From positions 53,189-117,188 of the forward strand of contig JAUZRW010000042.1 in assembly GCA_030950085.1 (NCBI GenBank): 64,000 nucleotides of DNA. The letters run 5' to 3'. This DNA is from Anaerolineae bacterium. Lineage in GTDB: Bacteria > Chloroflexota > Anaerolineae > Aggregatilineales > Phototrophicaceae. Shown piece by piece: positions 38,975 to 47,775 of this stretch. Each line of letters begins with the position of its first letter. The stretch's first letter is position 1. The notes below the pieces were generated by a model. That model did not search any database, was not told the DNA's origin, and worked only from the letters and a program-made list of their open reading frames with translations. The position numbers were made by a program, and so were the translations under genes.

Positions 38975-40488
38975 TGATGAAAGTCAGGGACATGAAAACA
39001 GCCATACAAGTTCTGTTGCTAGAAGACAATCATGATGATGCTGACTTACTAATTGCCGAATTAGTATCGAGTGGCTTTGATGTTGAATGGAAACGGGTCG
39101 AAACAGAAGCGGCTTTTTTAGCAAGATTATCGCCGGACTGGGATATTATCCTTGCCGATTATACGCTGCCTCAATTTAATGCCTCCAAAGCATTAAAGCA
39201 TTTGCAGGATAAAGGGTATGATATTCCCTTTATTGTCGTTACCGGGACAATTAGCGAAGAAATAGCCGTGACTATCATGCGCGAAGGAGCAGCCGACTAT
39301 TTGCTCAAAGACCGTTTACCGCGTTTAGGAGAAGCTGTGCGTCACGCCCTATCGGAGCGCCAAATACGCTTTGAAAAACAACTCGCCGAGCGTGAATTGC
39401 GCGTGATGGATTGGGCGATTCATTCTTCGATTAATGCCGTAGCGATGGCGGATTTAGAGGGGCAAATTAACTTTGTAAACCAAGCCTTCTTGGATTTATG
39501 GGGTTATGACTCCTACGGGCAGATTCATGGTGGGTCTTTGTTCATGTTATGGGAGAAAGAAGATGAGGCTCATCACATCCAGAAAACATTGCACAAACGC
39601 CAAAATTTGCAAAGTGAAATGTTAGCCAAAAAACGCAATAATACGTCAATGGCGCTACAATTCTCAGTCAGCACTGTTCTTGATGAGCATCGCCAGCCGA
39701 TTTGCATTATGGCAATGTTCATTGATATTACAGAGGCTAAAAAAGTTGCCGCAGCGCAACGCGAAGCTGAAATTTTACGGATTCAACTAGAAAAAGAAAA
39801 AGAATTGCGCGATTTGAAGTCGCGTTTTATGTCGATGGTGGTTCATGATTTTCGTAATCCATTAGCTGTGATGCAACTCCAATTAGATGCCCTTATTCAT
39901 TATGCTGACCGCCTCGACCAATCAACCAAAGAAGACCGCCTTAACCTTGCGCTTAACCAAATTCAACACCTCAATAACTTGATGAATGATGTACTTGCCA
40001 TTGGTCAACTCGAAAGTAACGATGCTCGCTTCCACCCTAAAGCGCATGACTTAATCCCGTTTTGCAAGCAAGCAGTCGACGTTTTTCGTGAATCTATCGG
40101 TACAAATCACATAATCCAATATGAGACAGCAAGCACTGCATTGTCTCTCCCTTTTGACCGCCAACTTTTACGCCGTGCCGTAACGAATTTGCTATCGAAT
40201 GCCGTGAAGTATTCGCCTGATGGCAGTACTGTTCATGTCACTCTGAAAAACACGCCGGATTATGTGACTATCGCTGTGACTGATAAAGGTATCGGCATCC
40301 CTGATGATGACCAGAAACGCCTATTTGATGCCTTTCATCGGGCCGGCAATGTGGGTGCAGTAGCAGGGACAGGTTTAGGCTTGGCAATTGTGAAACAGGT
40401 GGTCGAATTACATGGCGGGACAATCAGTTTTTCGAGTGAAGTCGGCAAAGGCTCAACGTTTACTATCAAGATTCCTGTTTCATCCTAA
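38974..40488 (+). CDS. REC-PAS-histidine kinase
   Basis: The 504-aa protein is co-translated with the giant kinase (TAATG overlap). It starts with a receiver domain (E17/D18, phospho-acceptor D62 in LADYTLPQF, K112 in LLKDR; about 8-130). A PAS domain (about 140-258) and a coiled coil rich in Glu/Lys follow. Then come HisKA with His291 in VVHDFRNPL and an HATPase with DKGIGIPDDD and GTGLGLAIV. Both a phospho-acceptor Asp and a His are present, so it can take phosphate from the upstream kinase and pass it on. Downstream targets may be the lone receivers. A second ATG at 38992 is possible but has a poor site. Confidence 0.94.
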   Translation: MMKVRDMKTAIQVLLLEDNHDDADLLIAELVSSGFDVEWKRVETEAAFLARLSPDWDIILADYTLPQFNASKALKHLQDKGYDIPFIVVTGTISEEIAVTIMREGAADYLLKDRLPRLGEAVRHALSERQIRFEKQLAERELRVMDWAIHSSINAVAMADLEGQINFVNQAFLDLWGYDSYGQIHGGSLFMLWEKEDEAHHIQKTLHKRQNLQSEMLAKKRNNTSMALQFSVSTVLDEHRQPICIMAMFIDITEAKKVAAAQREAEILRIQLEKEKELRDLKSRFMSMVVHDFRNPLAVMQLQLDALIHYADRLDQSTKEDRLNLALNQIQHLNNLMNDVLAIGQLESNDARFHPKAHDLIPFCKQAVDVFRESIGTNHIIQYETASTALSLPFDRQLLRRAVTNLLSNAVKYSPDGSTVHVTLKNTPDYVTIAVTDKGIGIPDDDQKRLFDAFHRAGNVGAVAGTGLGLAIVKQVVELHGGTISFSSEVGKGSTFTIKIPVSS

Positions 40489-40548
40489 CTGGACAGTGTG
40501 CCAAAACCTTCTATAATGCAGATAATCTGACCAACTATATGCCATCTC

Positions 40549-41436
40549 ATGCCTGATTTATCCATTGTCATTGTTAATTACAATACCCGCGACAAACTCC
40601 GTGATTGCTTACACTCGCTTATACAACATCGCGGCAAGTTTGACTTGGATATCATTGTTGTCGATAACGATAGCACGGATGGCAGTGTCGCTATGATACA
40701 TGAAACCTTCGCAGATGAAGTACGCCTTATTGAACCCAATTATAATACATGGTTTTCCGGCGGCAATAATCGCGGTGTACGAGCCGCAACATCAGACATT
40801 GTTTTGCTGCTCAATGCCGACACCCTAATACAATCCGATACGCTACAGGTGATGTACGATTATCTTATAGCGCAGGATGCTGTCGCAGCCGTGACATGCC
40901 GCCAACGTCATCCTGATGGTGAATGGTTACAAACTTGCTCGATGCAGCCGCAATATCTGGATTTATTATTGGGCTATACAGGTCTTGGGATTGTGTTCCG
41001 TTCTCTGCGCGATAAACGTCGTTTGCGAATGTGGTATGACGGTTGGCAACGCGATAGCAATCAATCAGTTGAGGTTGCACCGGGGTCGTGTATCATGACG
41101 CATCGTGACTTACTGCTTTCATTTGGTATCTTCGATGAAACTCTAAAACTCTATTTCACAGATGATGATTTGTGCCGCAGTATCCTCAATAGCGGTCAGG
41201 AAATTCATTTTTTAGCGGATACAATATTGTTACATTATGAGAAATCTAGCATCCAAGGAATGACAAGCCGCGCTCGCCAAATCTATTTTGATGATATGCT
41301 AGTCTTCTGTCGTAAACATTATGGCTTGTGGCGAACACTCTTATTAACCGTCTTGCATGTGCCAACACGCATCGCTATGACTATCAAACAAAAAATAAGC
41401 CCTTTTCGGGGTTTCATCTCATCTCACACAAAATAA
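40549..41436 (+). CDS. Family 2 glycosyltransferase
   Basis: The 295-aa GT-A enzyme has SIVIVNYNTRDKL at residues 5-17, VVDNDSTDGS near 42, the GGNNRGVRAA motif near 70, and the metal-binding LLNADTLI near 88. A TDDDLCRSI block near 205 supplies the acidic site. This is the WbbL/rhamnosyltransferase-like type that makes surface polysaccharide. The last residues (ISPFRGFISSHTK) are encoded by a family B repeat, so the C-terminus has been replaced or extended by about 13 codons. The ATG has no clear ribosome site. No other polysaccharide gene is adjacent. Confidence 0.92.
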   Translation: MPDLSIVIVNYNTRDKLRDCLHSLIQHRGKFDLDIIVVDNDSTDGSVAMIHETFADEVRLIEPNYNTWFSGGNNRGVRAATSDIVLLLNADTLIQSDTLQVMYDYLIAQDAVAAVTCRQRHPDGEWLQTCSMQPQYLDLLLGYTGLGIVFRSLRDKRRLRMWYDGWQRDSNQSVEVAPGSCIMTHRDLLLSFGIFDETLKLYFTDDDLCRSILNSGQEIHFLADTILLHYEKSSIQGMTSRARQIYFDDMLVFCRKHYGLWRTLLLTVLHVPTRIAMTIKQKISPFRGFISSHTK

Positions 41437-41486
41437 CAAGGTGAGATAGAGTCGATAGGTCTAACAGAGATACTTTGTTAAATAAG
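41398..41486 (-). repeat. Family B structured repeat overlapping the glycosyltransferase end
   Basis: On the minus strand it begins GCTTATTTAACAAAGTATC and ends GATGAAACCCCGAAAAGGGC followed by TTATTTTTTG, a good terminator-like end. The stem ATCTCACCT / AGATGAGAT keeps pairing through one G-U. The + strand of this element encodes the last codons of the glycosyltransferase. Confidence 0.8.
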
Positions 41487-41499
41487 CTCAAGGGATTAA

Positions 41500-41916
41500 A
41501 TGATGCCTGACAAATACGAAGAAGAAATCATTGACCTGCATCAATATTTTGAAGATTGGTTTACAGGCAAGTTAGAGAAAACAGAGATTAATGCCTCCCG
41601 ATTGCCAGATGCCCTAGCAGACGATTTTCACATTATTGCATCTAATGGTCGTATTACACCGCGAGACACGCTTATTCCAGCACTATTCAATGCCTATGGA
41701 ACACAATCTGATTTTCGCATTTGGATTGAGAATGTTGTGATTCAGCAACAGGTCAACGACATCAGCATTGTCACTTATGAAGAATGGCAATCGAGCAATG
41801 GACAAACGACAAGGCGCACGAGTACCGTTATTTTCCGTGAAGATGCGGCAATTCCTAATGGTGTCAGTTGGCTGCATGTGCATGAATCCGGCTTGTGTCC
41901 TGTAGAATCAAAATAG
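41500..41916 (+). CDS. DUF4440/SnoaL-like (NTF2-fold) protein
   Basis: A 138-aa soluble protein with an N-terminal helix (KYEEEIIDLHQYFEDWF) and a curved-sheet pattern: ADDFHIIASNGRITPRDTL near 45-63, then DISIVTYEEWQSS near 85 and a C-terminal GVSWLHVHESG. This resembles the cone-shaped NTF2/SnoaL-like fold of the DUF4440 family, which contains small-molecule-binding and isomerase proteins. It has no clear active-site signature. AAGGGATT lies upstream. The gene starts 13 bases after a family B repeat. Function unknown. Confidence 0.7.
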   Translation: MMPDKYEEEIIDLHQYFEDWFTGKLEKTEINASRLPDALADDFHIIASNGRITPRDTLIPALFNAYGTQSDFRIWIENVVIQQQVNDISIVTYEEWQSSNGQTTRRTSTVIFREDAAIPNGVSWLHVHESGLCPVESK

Positions 41917-41929
41917 TAATCAAAGTAAG

Positions 41930-42155
41930 AATCGGTAAATAATTAAAAATAAAATCTCGGTTTTGTAGGGGCGCAGCGCGCTGCGCCAGTACGACGGAAT
42001 TCTAAAAACTTACCGAAGGTTACTCAAGTAATATCGGGCAAAAAACTAAAACAAGATGAACCGCAGAGAACACGGTGGACACAGAGAATCAAGGTCAAAA
42101 CTTTTCTTTACGCCTTTCACCGCTTTGCCTCCTTGCGTTAAGCATTTTATAAAAA
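41930..42155. repeat. Family C plus family A repeats; contents of the 41917-42264 gap
   Basis: A family C palindrome at 41970-41987 (GGCGCAGCGCGCTGCGCC) is set in the same 85-base context as at 16.84-16.92 kb, bounded here by TCGGTAA and TTACCGA. A family A copy follows at about 42054-42153, with arms GAACCGCAGAGAACACGG and CTTTCACCGCTTTGCC. The gap beyond is only the DUF4177 gene leader. Confidence 0.75.
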
Positions 42156-42264
42156 TATACCGATTTCATCCTTTGCATCTTTAGAATTATCAATAATTGT
42201 TTTGCTGCAATAACAGATGAACGAGTATAATGGGAGAACTTATTTCGTTTATGGGAGTTATTCT

Positions 42265-42462
42265 ATGGCAAAGTGGGAATATTTAATCGTTTTTGTCTAT
42301 GATAGTAAGGTTGCAGAAGACAACAAAGATATTGATGTTTTTCTGGATGCGGATACGTTTACCGATAAGTTGAACAAATATGGAGAGGCTGGCTGGGAAC
42401 TTGTCACCTTTGAGTGGGAAAAAGACGGGGCAAAAGCGGCTTTCAAGCGCCCACGTAAATAA
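42265..42462 (+). CDS. DUF4177-like small protein
   Basis: A 65-aa protein begins MAKWEYLIVFVYDSK and contains LDADTFTDKLNKYGEAGWELVTFEW, the hallmark (helix followed by GWELV) of DUF4177 family proteins. GGGAG lies before the ATG at 42265; the frame extends 16 codons further upstream without a site. No function is established for the family. Confidence 0.82.
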   Translation: MAKWEYLIVFVYDSKVAEDNKDIDVFLDADTFTDKLNKYGEAGWELVTFEWEKDGAKAAFKRPRK

Positions 42463-42611
42463 GCACTTGTGAGGTTTTCAGCGCATCTTACCTATCCGTG
42501 AACGATATCACGGATATGAAAAATATGTCCCTACACTTCAAAATTGATGATTTGTAGGGATTGGTTTCTGCCTGTCGGAAAAAATCTCACGATAAGGTGA
42601 ATAAATACTCA

Positions 42612-42836
42612 TCAGAAGACAAAGCGATGCGACCCATCATCATGAATCAAAAGTGGGGCGATAACGAGAGCATACATTAAATCATCATCTTCAATAAAAC
42701 GCTTTGAATTACATTCTATAAGCCAGCCATCATCAGTTTCTTCAATATTCGTCACCATAAATTCGTCATCATCTGGCATATCTATTTCTCCGTATAATAC
42801 TTTTTTTGCAATCGTAATCGCATCTTGCTTATCCAT
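42612..42836 (-). CDS. Imm35/YrhB-like small protein
   Basis: The 74-aa acidic protein reads DGWLIECNSKRFIEDDDLMYALVIAPLLIHDDGSHRFVF at its C-terminal half. This follows the Imm35/YrhB pattern (a W-x-F/E-x-x-N-S-K strand, then Y-A-L-x-x-x-A-P-x-x-x-x-x-D-G). Such proteins are known as immunity proteins of polymorphic toxins or as chaperone-like proteins. No toxin gene is next to it. It is convergent with the DUF4177-like gene. ATG 42836 is followed by KQDAITIAKK. Assignment is moderate because it rests on pattern only. Confidence 0.65.
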   Translation of the reverse strand: MDKQDAITIAKKVLYGEIDMPDDDEFMVTNIEETDDGWLIECNSKRFIEDDDLMYALVIAPLLIHDDGSHRFVF

Positions 42837-42923
42837 AAGATAATATCCCTACACTAAGTGCATCAAATCTAGTTTAACGTCCTTCCGTGCATTACTATCA
42901 GACCAAAAATGGAATGGAGTAAC

Positions 42924-44198
42924 ATGGCAGAGCAACCGGGTTTGGATGGTCAATTTTTGTTGGATGAATATGCACGCTACCGAAGATGGGGGGCGTTGCT
43001 CGTTCTGGGCGGTCTTGCACTATTGTTCATCGTCGGTGCATGGCTATCAACGCGCACTACAATACCCCTTTCTCTGGATTATGACAAACTAGGTGTCCAT
43101 CTGATGCTCGATGATGGTCACAATAATTGGTCGCTTGATATCTGGGATGAACACCTTGCGGCGGCTGATGCCATTGCAAGTCCTGGCGGAATCGCCGTTC
43201 AGCTGATTCGTGCGGATGATTTGAATCCCGAACGTTGGCAAGTTTTCATGGATTTAGCGGCTGAACATGACCTGACTCCTGTAATACGCCTTGCCACCAC
43301 ATTTGACCGTGACCGTAATCTATGGACTGCGCCGACTGCTGATTCAGAAGGACGTTATACCACATGGGGCGAAGATTATGCGGCTTTCCTCAATGCGCTA
43401 GAATGGACGACTGCTGAAAAACACATCATTTTACTCAATGAACCTAATAATGGGCGTGAATGGGGCGGGCAACCGGACGCGATTGCTTATGCCCAATTTG
43501 TGGTCGATGTAGCGGCGGTATTGCGCGAACAGGTAGACGGGGTGGTAATTCTGAATGGGGCATTGGATTTGGTTGCGCCCAATACAGGCAGTGAACCTTT
43601 CCCCGATAGTGACCTGTATATGATAGATGCCAATAGCTTCATGGATGCTATGAACACAGCACAGCCCAACATCTTTGCGCTATTCGACAAATGGAATAGT
43701 CACGTTTACCCATTAGGCGCATTTACTGAACCGCCTTCTATCCAAGAATACCGCTTCGATTTCTTACAAGATGCTGTCGATACGACAACGACTCCACCAG
43801 AAAATATCTATAATCGTGGCATCAATAGCTATGCGTGGGAATTGTGGAAGTTAGAACAATTTGGTATTAGCGATATCTCTGTAATGATTACAGAATTCGG
43901 TTGGCGACATGCAGAATCGACAAACCCTGATGCCCTAGATGGCGGTGAAAATTATCCTGATGCCGACCTTGTGGCTCAATATGTTGATATGGCATTGCGT
44001 GGCACAGAATCGCCGTTTGCAGAGACCGTCACTTGGCAACCTTTATTGGCTGATGAACGTGTCGAGGCAATTGCCCTCTTTGCCCTGAATGGTGTTCCGC
44101 GTGATTGGGGGCATACAAATTGGTTACAATTGGATAGCGAAGGCGCGATTATAGGCACATATATGCCCTATGATTTGATAGTGGGTTATACGCCTTGA
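42924..44198 (+). CDS. Membrane-anchored glycosidase-like TIM-barrel protein
   Basis: From ATG 42924 (GGAG four bases upstream) the protein has 424 aa. A TM helix at about residues 23-42 anchors an outside domain. The domain has glycoside hydrolase clan-A marks: acid/base E173 in LLNEPNNG and nucleophile E324 in MITEFGWRH, plus KWNSHVYPLG near 256 and an Asn before the first Glu. The closest layout is GH5/GH39-like cellulase or beta-xylosidase. It should hydrolyse or sense a polysaccharide at the cell surface. ATG 42909 is 15 bases upstream and less well placed. Confidence 0.85.
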   Translation: MAEQPGLDGQFLLDEYARYRRWGALLVLGGLALLFIVGAWLSTRTTIPLSLDYDKLGVHLMLDDGHNNWSLDIWDEHLAAADAIASPGGIAVQLIRADDLNPERWQVFMDLAAEHDLTPVIRLATTFDRDRNLWTAPTADSEGRYTTWGEDYAAFLNALEWTTAEKHIILLNEPNNGREWGGQPDAIAYAQFVVDVAAVLREQVDGVVILNGALDLVAPNTGSEPFPDSDLYMIDANSFMDAMNTAQPNIFALFDKWNSHVYPLGAFTEPPSIQEYRFDFLQDAVDTTTTPPENIYNRGINSYAWELWKLEQFGISDISVMITEFGWRHAESTNPDALDGGENYPDADLVAQYVDMALRGTESPFAETVTWQPLLADERVEAIALFALNGVPRDWGHTNWLQLDSEGAIIGTYMPYDLIVGYTP

Positions 44199-44383
44199 GA
44201 TGATGATACGTTTATTGCACTTTGCTCGCGTCAGCCTCCACAGAGGATTTCGTTAGTTTCCCCTACGCAGTGATAGCGCAATCGTTGAGAAATAGATTGT
44301 GCTATCATGAATAGGCTGATTTGCTAGAAGCCCAAATTATTTTCACATAAACGATAAGATTCTAAACAGGAGAACGCCCCTTC

Positions 44384-45328
44384 ATGACATTTAACCCTCA
44401 TTATCTGGGTACACCCGAAGCAACACTTGTTTATTACACCTATGGCAATGCCGATAATCCGCCACTACTACTCATTAATGGTGGACCCGGTGATGACCAT
44501 CAGTATTTACGCTCGGTTGCTGAACATTATGCCGATTCATTCTATTGTATTTTGTATGACCAACGCGGCTGCGGCAAATCTACGGCATCATCTTATAATC
44601 AGACGGTGATTAATATTGTGCATTTCATGGCGGATATTGACCGTATTCGGCGCTATTTACGAGTTGAACGCCTAGCATTGTGGGGACATTCATGGGGAGC
44701 AATGCTCGCCCTCTATTACGGCGCATTTTATCCTGATAAAGTGCAGAGTATGGTCTTAGTCGGGATGGGTCCACTGAGCGAAGCGGCGCGGCAAGTTGCA
44801 AAGACAAATTTACTCAAGCCACTTTCTGCCATAGAACGTCAAGCCTATGCCGATTTACGGGCGCAACGTCAGCAAGCATTTGCCGCCGAAGATTGGAAAC
44901 ATCACGCACAACTGCACATTGTGCAATTGACACAATACAATGTGCGTGCGTGGTTTTATTCACCACAGAATGCCACCCGTTTTGCAGAAGATTTTGCCGC
45001 GAATTACAATTATAATCCGCAAGTTGCCCCATTACTGTTGCCGACTGTGCGCCATATTGATATTTTTAGCAAATTACAAGATAAGCATTTTCCGTTACAA
45101 ATCGTCTATGGCTACCAAGATTTTGAACCGATTACACAAGCCTATCAAGTGCAAGCAGTATTGCCATCGGCGGAATTATGTTTTATCAACCAAGCCGGAC
45201 ATATTCCTTGGTATGAGCAACCGGACACTTTCTATGCCCAGACGAACGCATTTTTGAAGCACCATATCGCAAAAATCGAGCCAGAGGTTGCCGAATTAGA
45301 ACCAGAAGAGGTGGAAGAATCGAGTTAG
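44384..45328 (+). CDS. Prolyl aminopeptidase-like alpha/beta hydrolase
   Basis: The 314-aa protein has the proline iminopeptidase signature: INGGPGDDHQYL near 31-42, YDQRGCGKS near 58-66, and the nucleophile elbow WGHSWGAMLA with Ser103. A catalytic Asp is likely in GYQDFEP and His in NQAGHIPW near 270. The family removes N-terminal proline or hydrolyses homologous amides and lactones. The C-terminus has a Glu-rich tail (EPEVAELEPEEVEE). CAGGAGAA precedes the ATG. There is no signal peptide, so it is cytoplasmic. Confidence 0.92.
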   Translation: MTFNPHYLGTPEATLVYYTYGNADNPPLLLINGGPGDDHQYLRSVAEHYADSFYCILYDQRGCGKSTASSYNQTVINIVHFMADIDRIRRYLRVERLALWGHSWGAMLALYYGAFYPDKVQSMVLVGMGPLSEAARQVAKTNLLKPLSAIERQAYADLRAQRQQAFAAEDWKHHAQLHIVQLTQYNVRAWFYSPQNATRFAEDFAANYNYNPQVAPLLLPTVRHIDIFSKLQDKHFPLQIVYGYQDFEPITQAYQVQAVLPSAELCFINQAGHIPWYEQPDTFYAQTNAFLKHHIAKIEPEVAELEPEEVEESS

Positions 45329-45414
45329 TGTTCAAGTTATTATTCAATGGCGATGACACCGTGATTCTGTCATTTCTGGTGTATAGTGAAGTAGAGATAA
45401 TCAAGGAATCTTCT

Positions 45415-45969
45415 ATGCAGAATATCTTCAGCAATCTCTGGTACTTTGGGTCACGGCTTTTTGGCTATGGCTTGCTCTTTGGGCTGATATTCGGGTCAAT
45501 GGTCATAAATTGGTGGGATATGACGCAAAATTGGTGGCAATCTGCTCCCTCATCGTCAAAAGTATGGCTGCAAACAATCGGGGTCGGTATTGCTGTCGTG
45601 ATTTATGGCTTTATTCTGGCGGCAGTGATTGGCTTGGTGAATGGTCTTTTCATGCACTTCATGAATCACCTACATTTTTCACCCGATACGCCTAAAGACC
45701 AGTACAAACGGCTAGTTGTTCCAATGGTGACGCTGCTCACGCTCTTGATGACGATTGTTGCCGCCAGTTTTGTCGGTGCGCCTCTCGCTGCCATTGCTGC
45801 CGGATGGGGTGCGTCTAAAACCGTCGATTGGTACTATGATGGTCAAGAAAAGCCCAAACGCGATACCCACTATAGTCGGCTTTCTGATGAAATAGCCATC
45901 CAGCGCGAAGAATATTTTTTCGATGACTCTTCTGATGAAGGATACACTCTCTGGAATGAGGTTGATTAG
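45415..45969 (+). CDS. Hypothetical integral membrane protein
   Basis: The start at 45415 (AAGGAA upstream) gives 184 aa with about three to four TM segments (about 15-32, 55-80, 97-122). The tail is cytoplasmic and acidic (DEIAIQREEYFFDDSSDEG). The longer frame from GTG 45328 overlaps the hydrolase stop (TAGTG) and adds 29 residues without a family match, so I prefer the inner ATG. No family recognised. Confidence 0.75.
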   Translation: MQNIFSNLWYFGSRLFGYGLLFGLIFGSMVINWWDMTQNWWQSAPSSSKVWLQTIGVGIAVVIYGFILAAVIGLVNGLFMHFMNHLHFSPDTPKDQYKRLVVPMVTLLTLLMTIVAASFVGAPLAAIAAGWGASKTVDWYYDGQEKPKRDTHYSRLSDEIAIQREEYFFDDSSDEGYTLWNEVD

Positions 45970-46066
45970 CATATACAAAATCTGTAGGCAGAAAAAGCGG
46001 TCAAATTCTTTGGAAGGCTTATAATAGGGGAAAGTTTATTCACATTTTAATGTCGGAGAGAAACAT

Positions 46067-46486
46067 ATGAATAACGCTGTACAAATTGATAGCTTGATTG
46101 CAAATGAATTTGAGTTCCATATTGGTGATAATAGTGTGGGCGGCATTTTTGGTGTGCAGAATCTTGTCACCTATGCCACAGATGAGGATGGCAAGCGTGT
46201 CAAGCCGCCCTTCTCAGTATCTAAGATGGTGCAGCGCGATGGCAATAACGCCTTCAACACATGGTTGCGCGAGACGATGGATGCCCGTGATAGTGACGAC
46301 AAGCCGCGCCGTGATGTGACGGTTGTTGCTGTGGATGATGGTGTTGTCACCCGTCGTTGGACTGCGAAAAATGCGTGGATTGCCCATGTGTCGTATTCAG
46401 ACTTTGACACGGGTTCATTCGAGATGATTGCAGAAACCATCACGATTGCTTATGACGATATGGAAGAATCTTGGCCCGCCACCTAA
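46067..46486 (+). CDS. Phage tail tube-like protein (T4 gp19 family)
   Basis: The 139-aa protein has the tail-tube pattern: an N-terminal EFEFHIGDNSVGGIFGVQNLV, then PPFSVSKMVQRDGNNAFNTWLRETM near 45-68, RRDVTVVAVDDG near 79-90, RRWTAKNAWIAHVSYSDFDTGSFEM near 94-118 and a last strand ITIAYDDMEES. This is the gp19/contractile tail tube fold, also used by extracellular injection systems. No sheath, baseplate or ATPase gene is near, so this copy is isolated and may assemble with parts encoded elsewhere. GGAGAG lies before the ATG. Confidence 0.82.
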   Translation: MNNAVQIDSLIANEFEFHIGDNSVGGIFGVQNLVTYATDEDGKRVKPPFSVSKMVQRDGNNAFNTWLRETMDARDSDDKPRRDVTVVAVDDGVVTRRWTAKNAWIAHVSYSDFDTGSFEMIAETITIAYDDMEESWPAT

Positions 46487-46551
46487 AAGTTCGCGTAACT
46501 TAGTGTAAGGGCGTACTCGCCTGTACTCCTATTGCACTTTACTCTGTTTTT

Positions 46552-46662
46552 AGAAAAAGCATAACGCAGAGGAACGGAGAAGCAGAGGCGCAGAGCATCA
46601 TTTTGAACTTGAATCTCTGTGTCCTCCGCGTTCTCTGTGGTTCATCTTTTTTGAAGTTCTTT
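46552..46662. repeat. Family A repeat, inverted orientation
   Basis: Reading on the + strand gives GCATAACGCAGAGGAACGG first and TTCTCTGTGGTTCATC last, the reverse of the other copies. A GTGTAAGGGCGTACTCGCC family C-like motif lies just upstream (46503-46525). It lies between the tail tube-like gene and an ABC-2-like gene. Confidence 0.7.
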
Positions 46663-46749
46663 CTAGCCCTTTTGTCCTATCTTAAGAAAGATTATTTAGA
46701 ATACAGTCTATCATAGAAGATGTTCTATCAACCGACTTGAGGGCAGTTC

Positions 46750-47595
46750 ATGACCATCACACATGCTGTATCACAATCGTTATCACGCAAAAATCCCATT
46801 CTCAAGCGTGAATTTAAGTATCAGCGCTTTGTTATCCAGCGCAGTCGTTCTGGCATACTTTGGATTGGATTGGCTGTTCTGATGGTTTTTCCGGCACTCA
46901 TCGCCTCTGTTATCTATAGTATCGCAACCTTGTTGAATCTCTTACCCATCGTTTTATTTTATGACATCCCGACCTCATTCCATGCCTATCCCGGCGTGTT
47001 GATTCTAATGATGAATCTGTCGCTTTATCCGGTTGTTACTCTGGTGACATTGGCACTGGCACGAGGGAGCATCGCCCGCGAAAAAAAAGGGCGTACATGG
47101 TCTATTTTGCGTGTGACGACTATCAATAATTGGCAACTTGTTTTAGGCAAGTGGTGGGCTTCATTTAAGGGACTCAATGGCGACCATATGATGGTCATTG
47201 TCTTACGAGTCGGGTTGGCAGCTTACTATATAGGATTTCTCTTGCCTAGTATTCATGGCACATTGGACGAGATAACTGCCCCCTATGCGCTGTACTTTGC
47301 TGCGATAACCCCACTACTCGTTTTACAAGCATTTTTTGATGCACTGCTCACAGCCGCGATTGGCGTGATTGCCGCCGTACCCGATGAAGCCGTCGGTACT
47401 GTGACGACTTCTGCTGTATTGATGCTGCGCTTTGTGATGGTGCTTTTAGTCGGTGTGTGGATTGTACAAATCATGAATACCCTACGATTTTCGCTAACAA
47501 CTGCGCTGATAATTGCCATAGGTGGTACGGTCATCACAGGCATATTGGTGATTCTCGGATTAGGATTCGCCTATTATCTGCTTGAGCAAACCTAA
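46750..47595 (+). CDS. ABC-2-type membrane protein
   Basis: The 281-aa membrane protein has about six TM segments. The REKKGRTWSILRVTTINNWQLVLGKW loop near residues 116-141 is typical of ABC-2 permeases, where a hydrophilic turn after TM2 holds ALREKKxGT..L-x-x-T-x-x-x...I-x-x-GK. The remaining TM segments are at about 160-180, 190-215, 225-250 and 255-280. ABC-2 permeases export polysaccharides, lipids or drugs. No ATPase is adjacent; the partner is outside the window or elsewhere. GAGGG precedes the ATG. Confidence 0.78.
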   Translation: MTITHAVSQSLSRKNPILKREFKYQRFVIQRSRSGILWIGLAVLMVFPALIASVIYSIATLLNLLPIVLFYDIPTSFHAYPGVLILMMNLSLYPVVTLVTLALARGSIAREKKGRTWSILRVTTINNWQLVLGKWWASFKGLNGDHMMVIVLRVGLAAYYIGFLLPSIHGTLDEITAPYALYFAAITPLLVLQAFFDALLTAAIGVIAAVPDEAVGTVTTSAVLMLRFVMVLLVGVWIVQIMNTLRFSLTTALIIAIGGTVITGILVILGLGFAYYLLEQT

Positions 47596-47775
47596 ACATT
47601 TCAACAAAAATCAGCACTGCTTATGATGCTGTATCTCTATTTTCCGAAATTATGTCCAATACCAGATTTCAAATCCAACAAAAGTTATAGAAAAAATCTA
47701 GCAGTTTTGATAAGATACACGCAATAAAGGTGACGATTTCACGCAATTGACCTATTCAAGAGGAGTTAATCAAAG

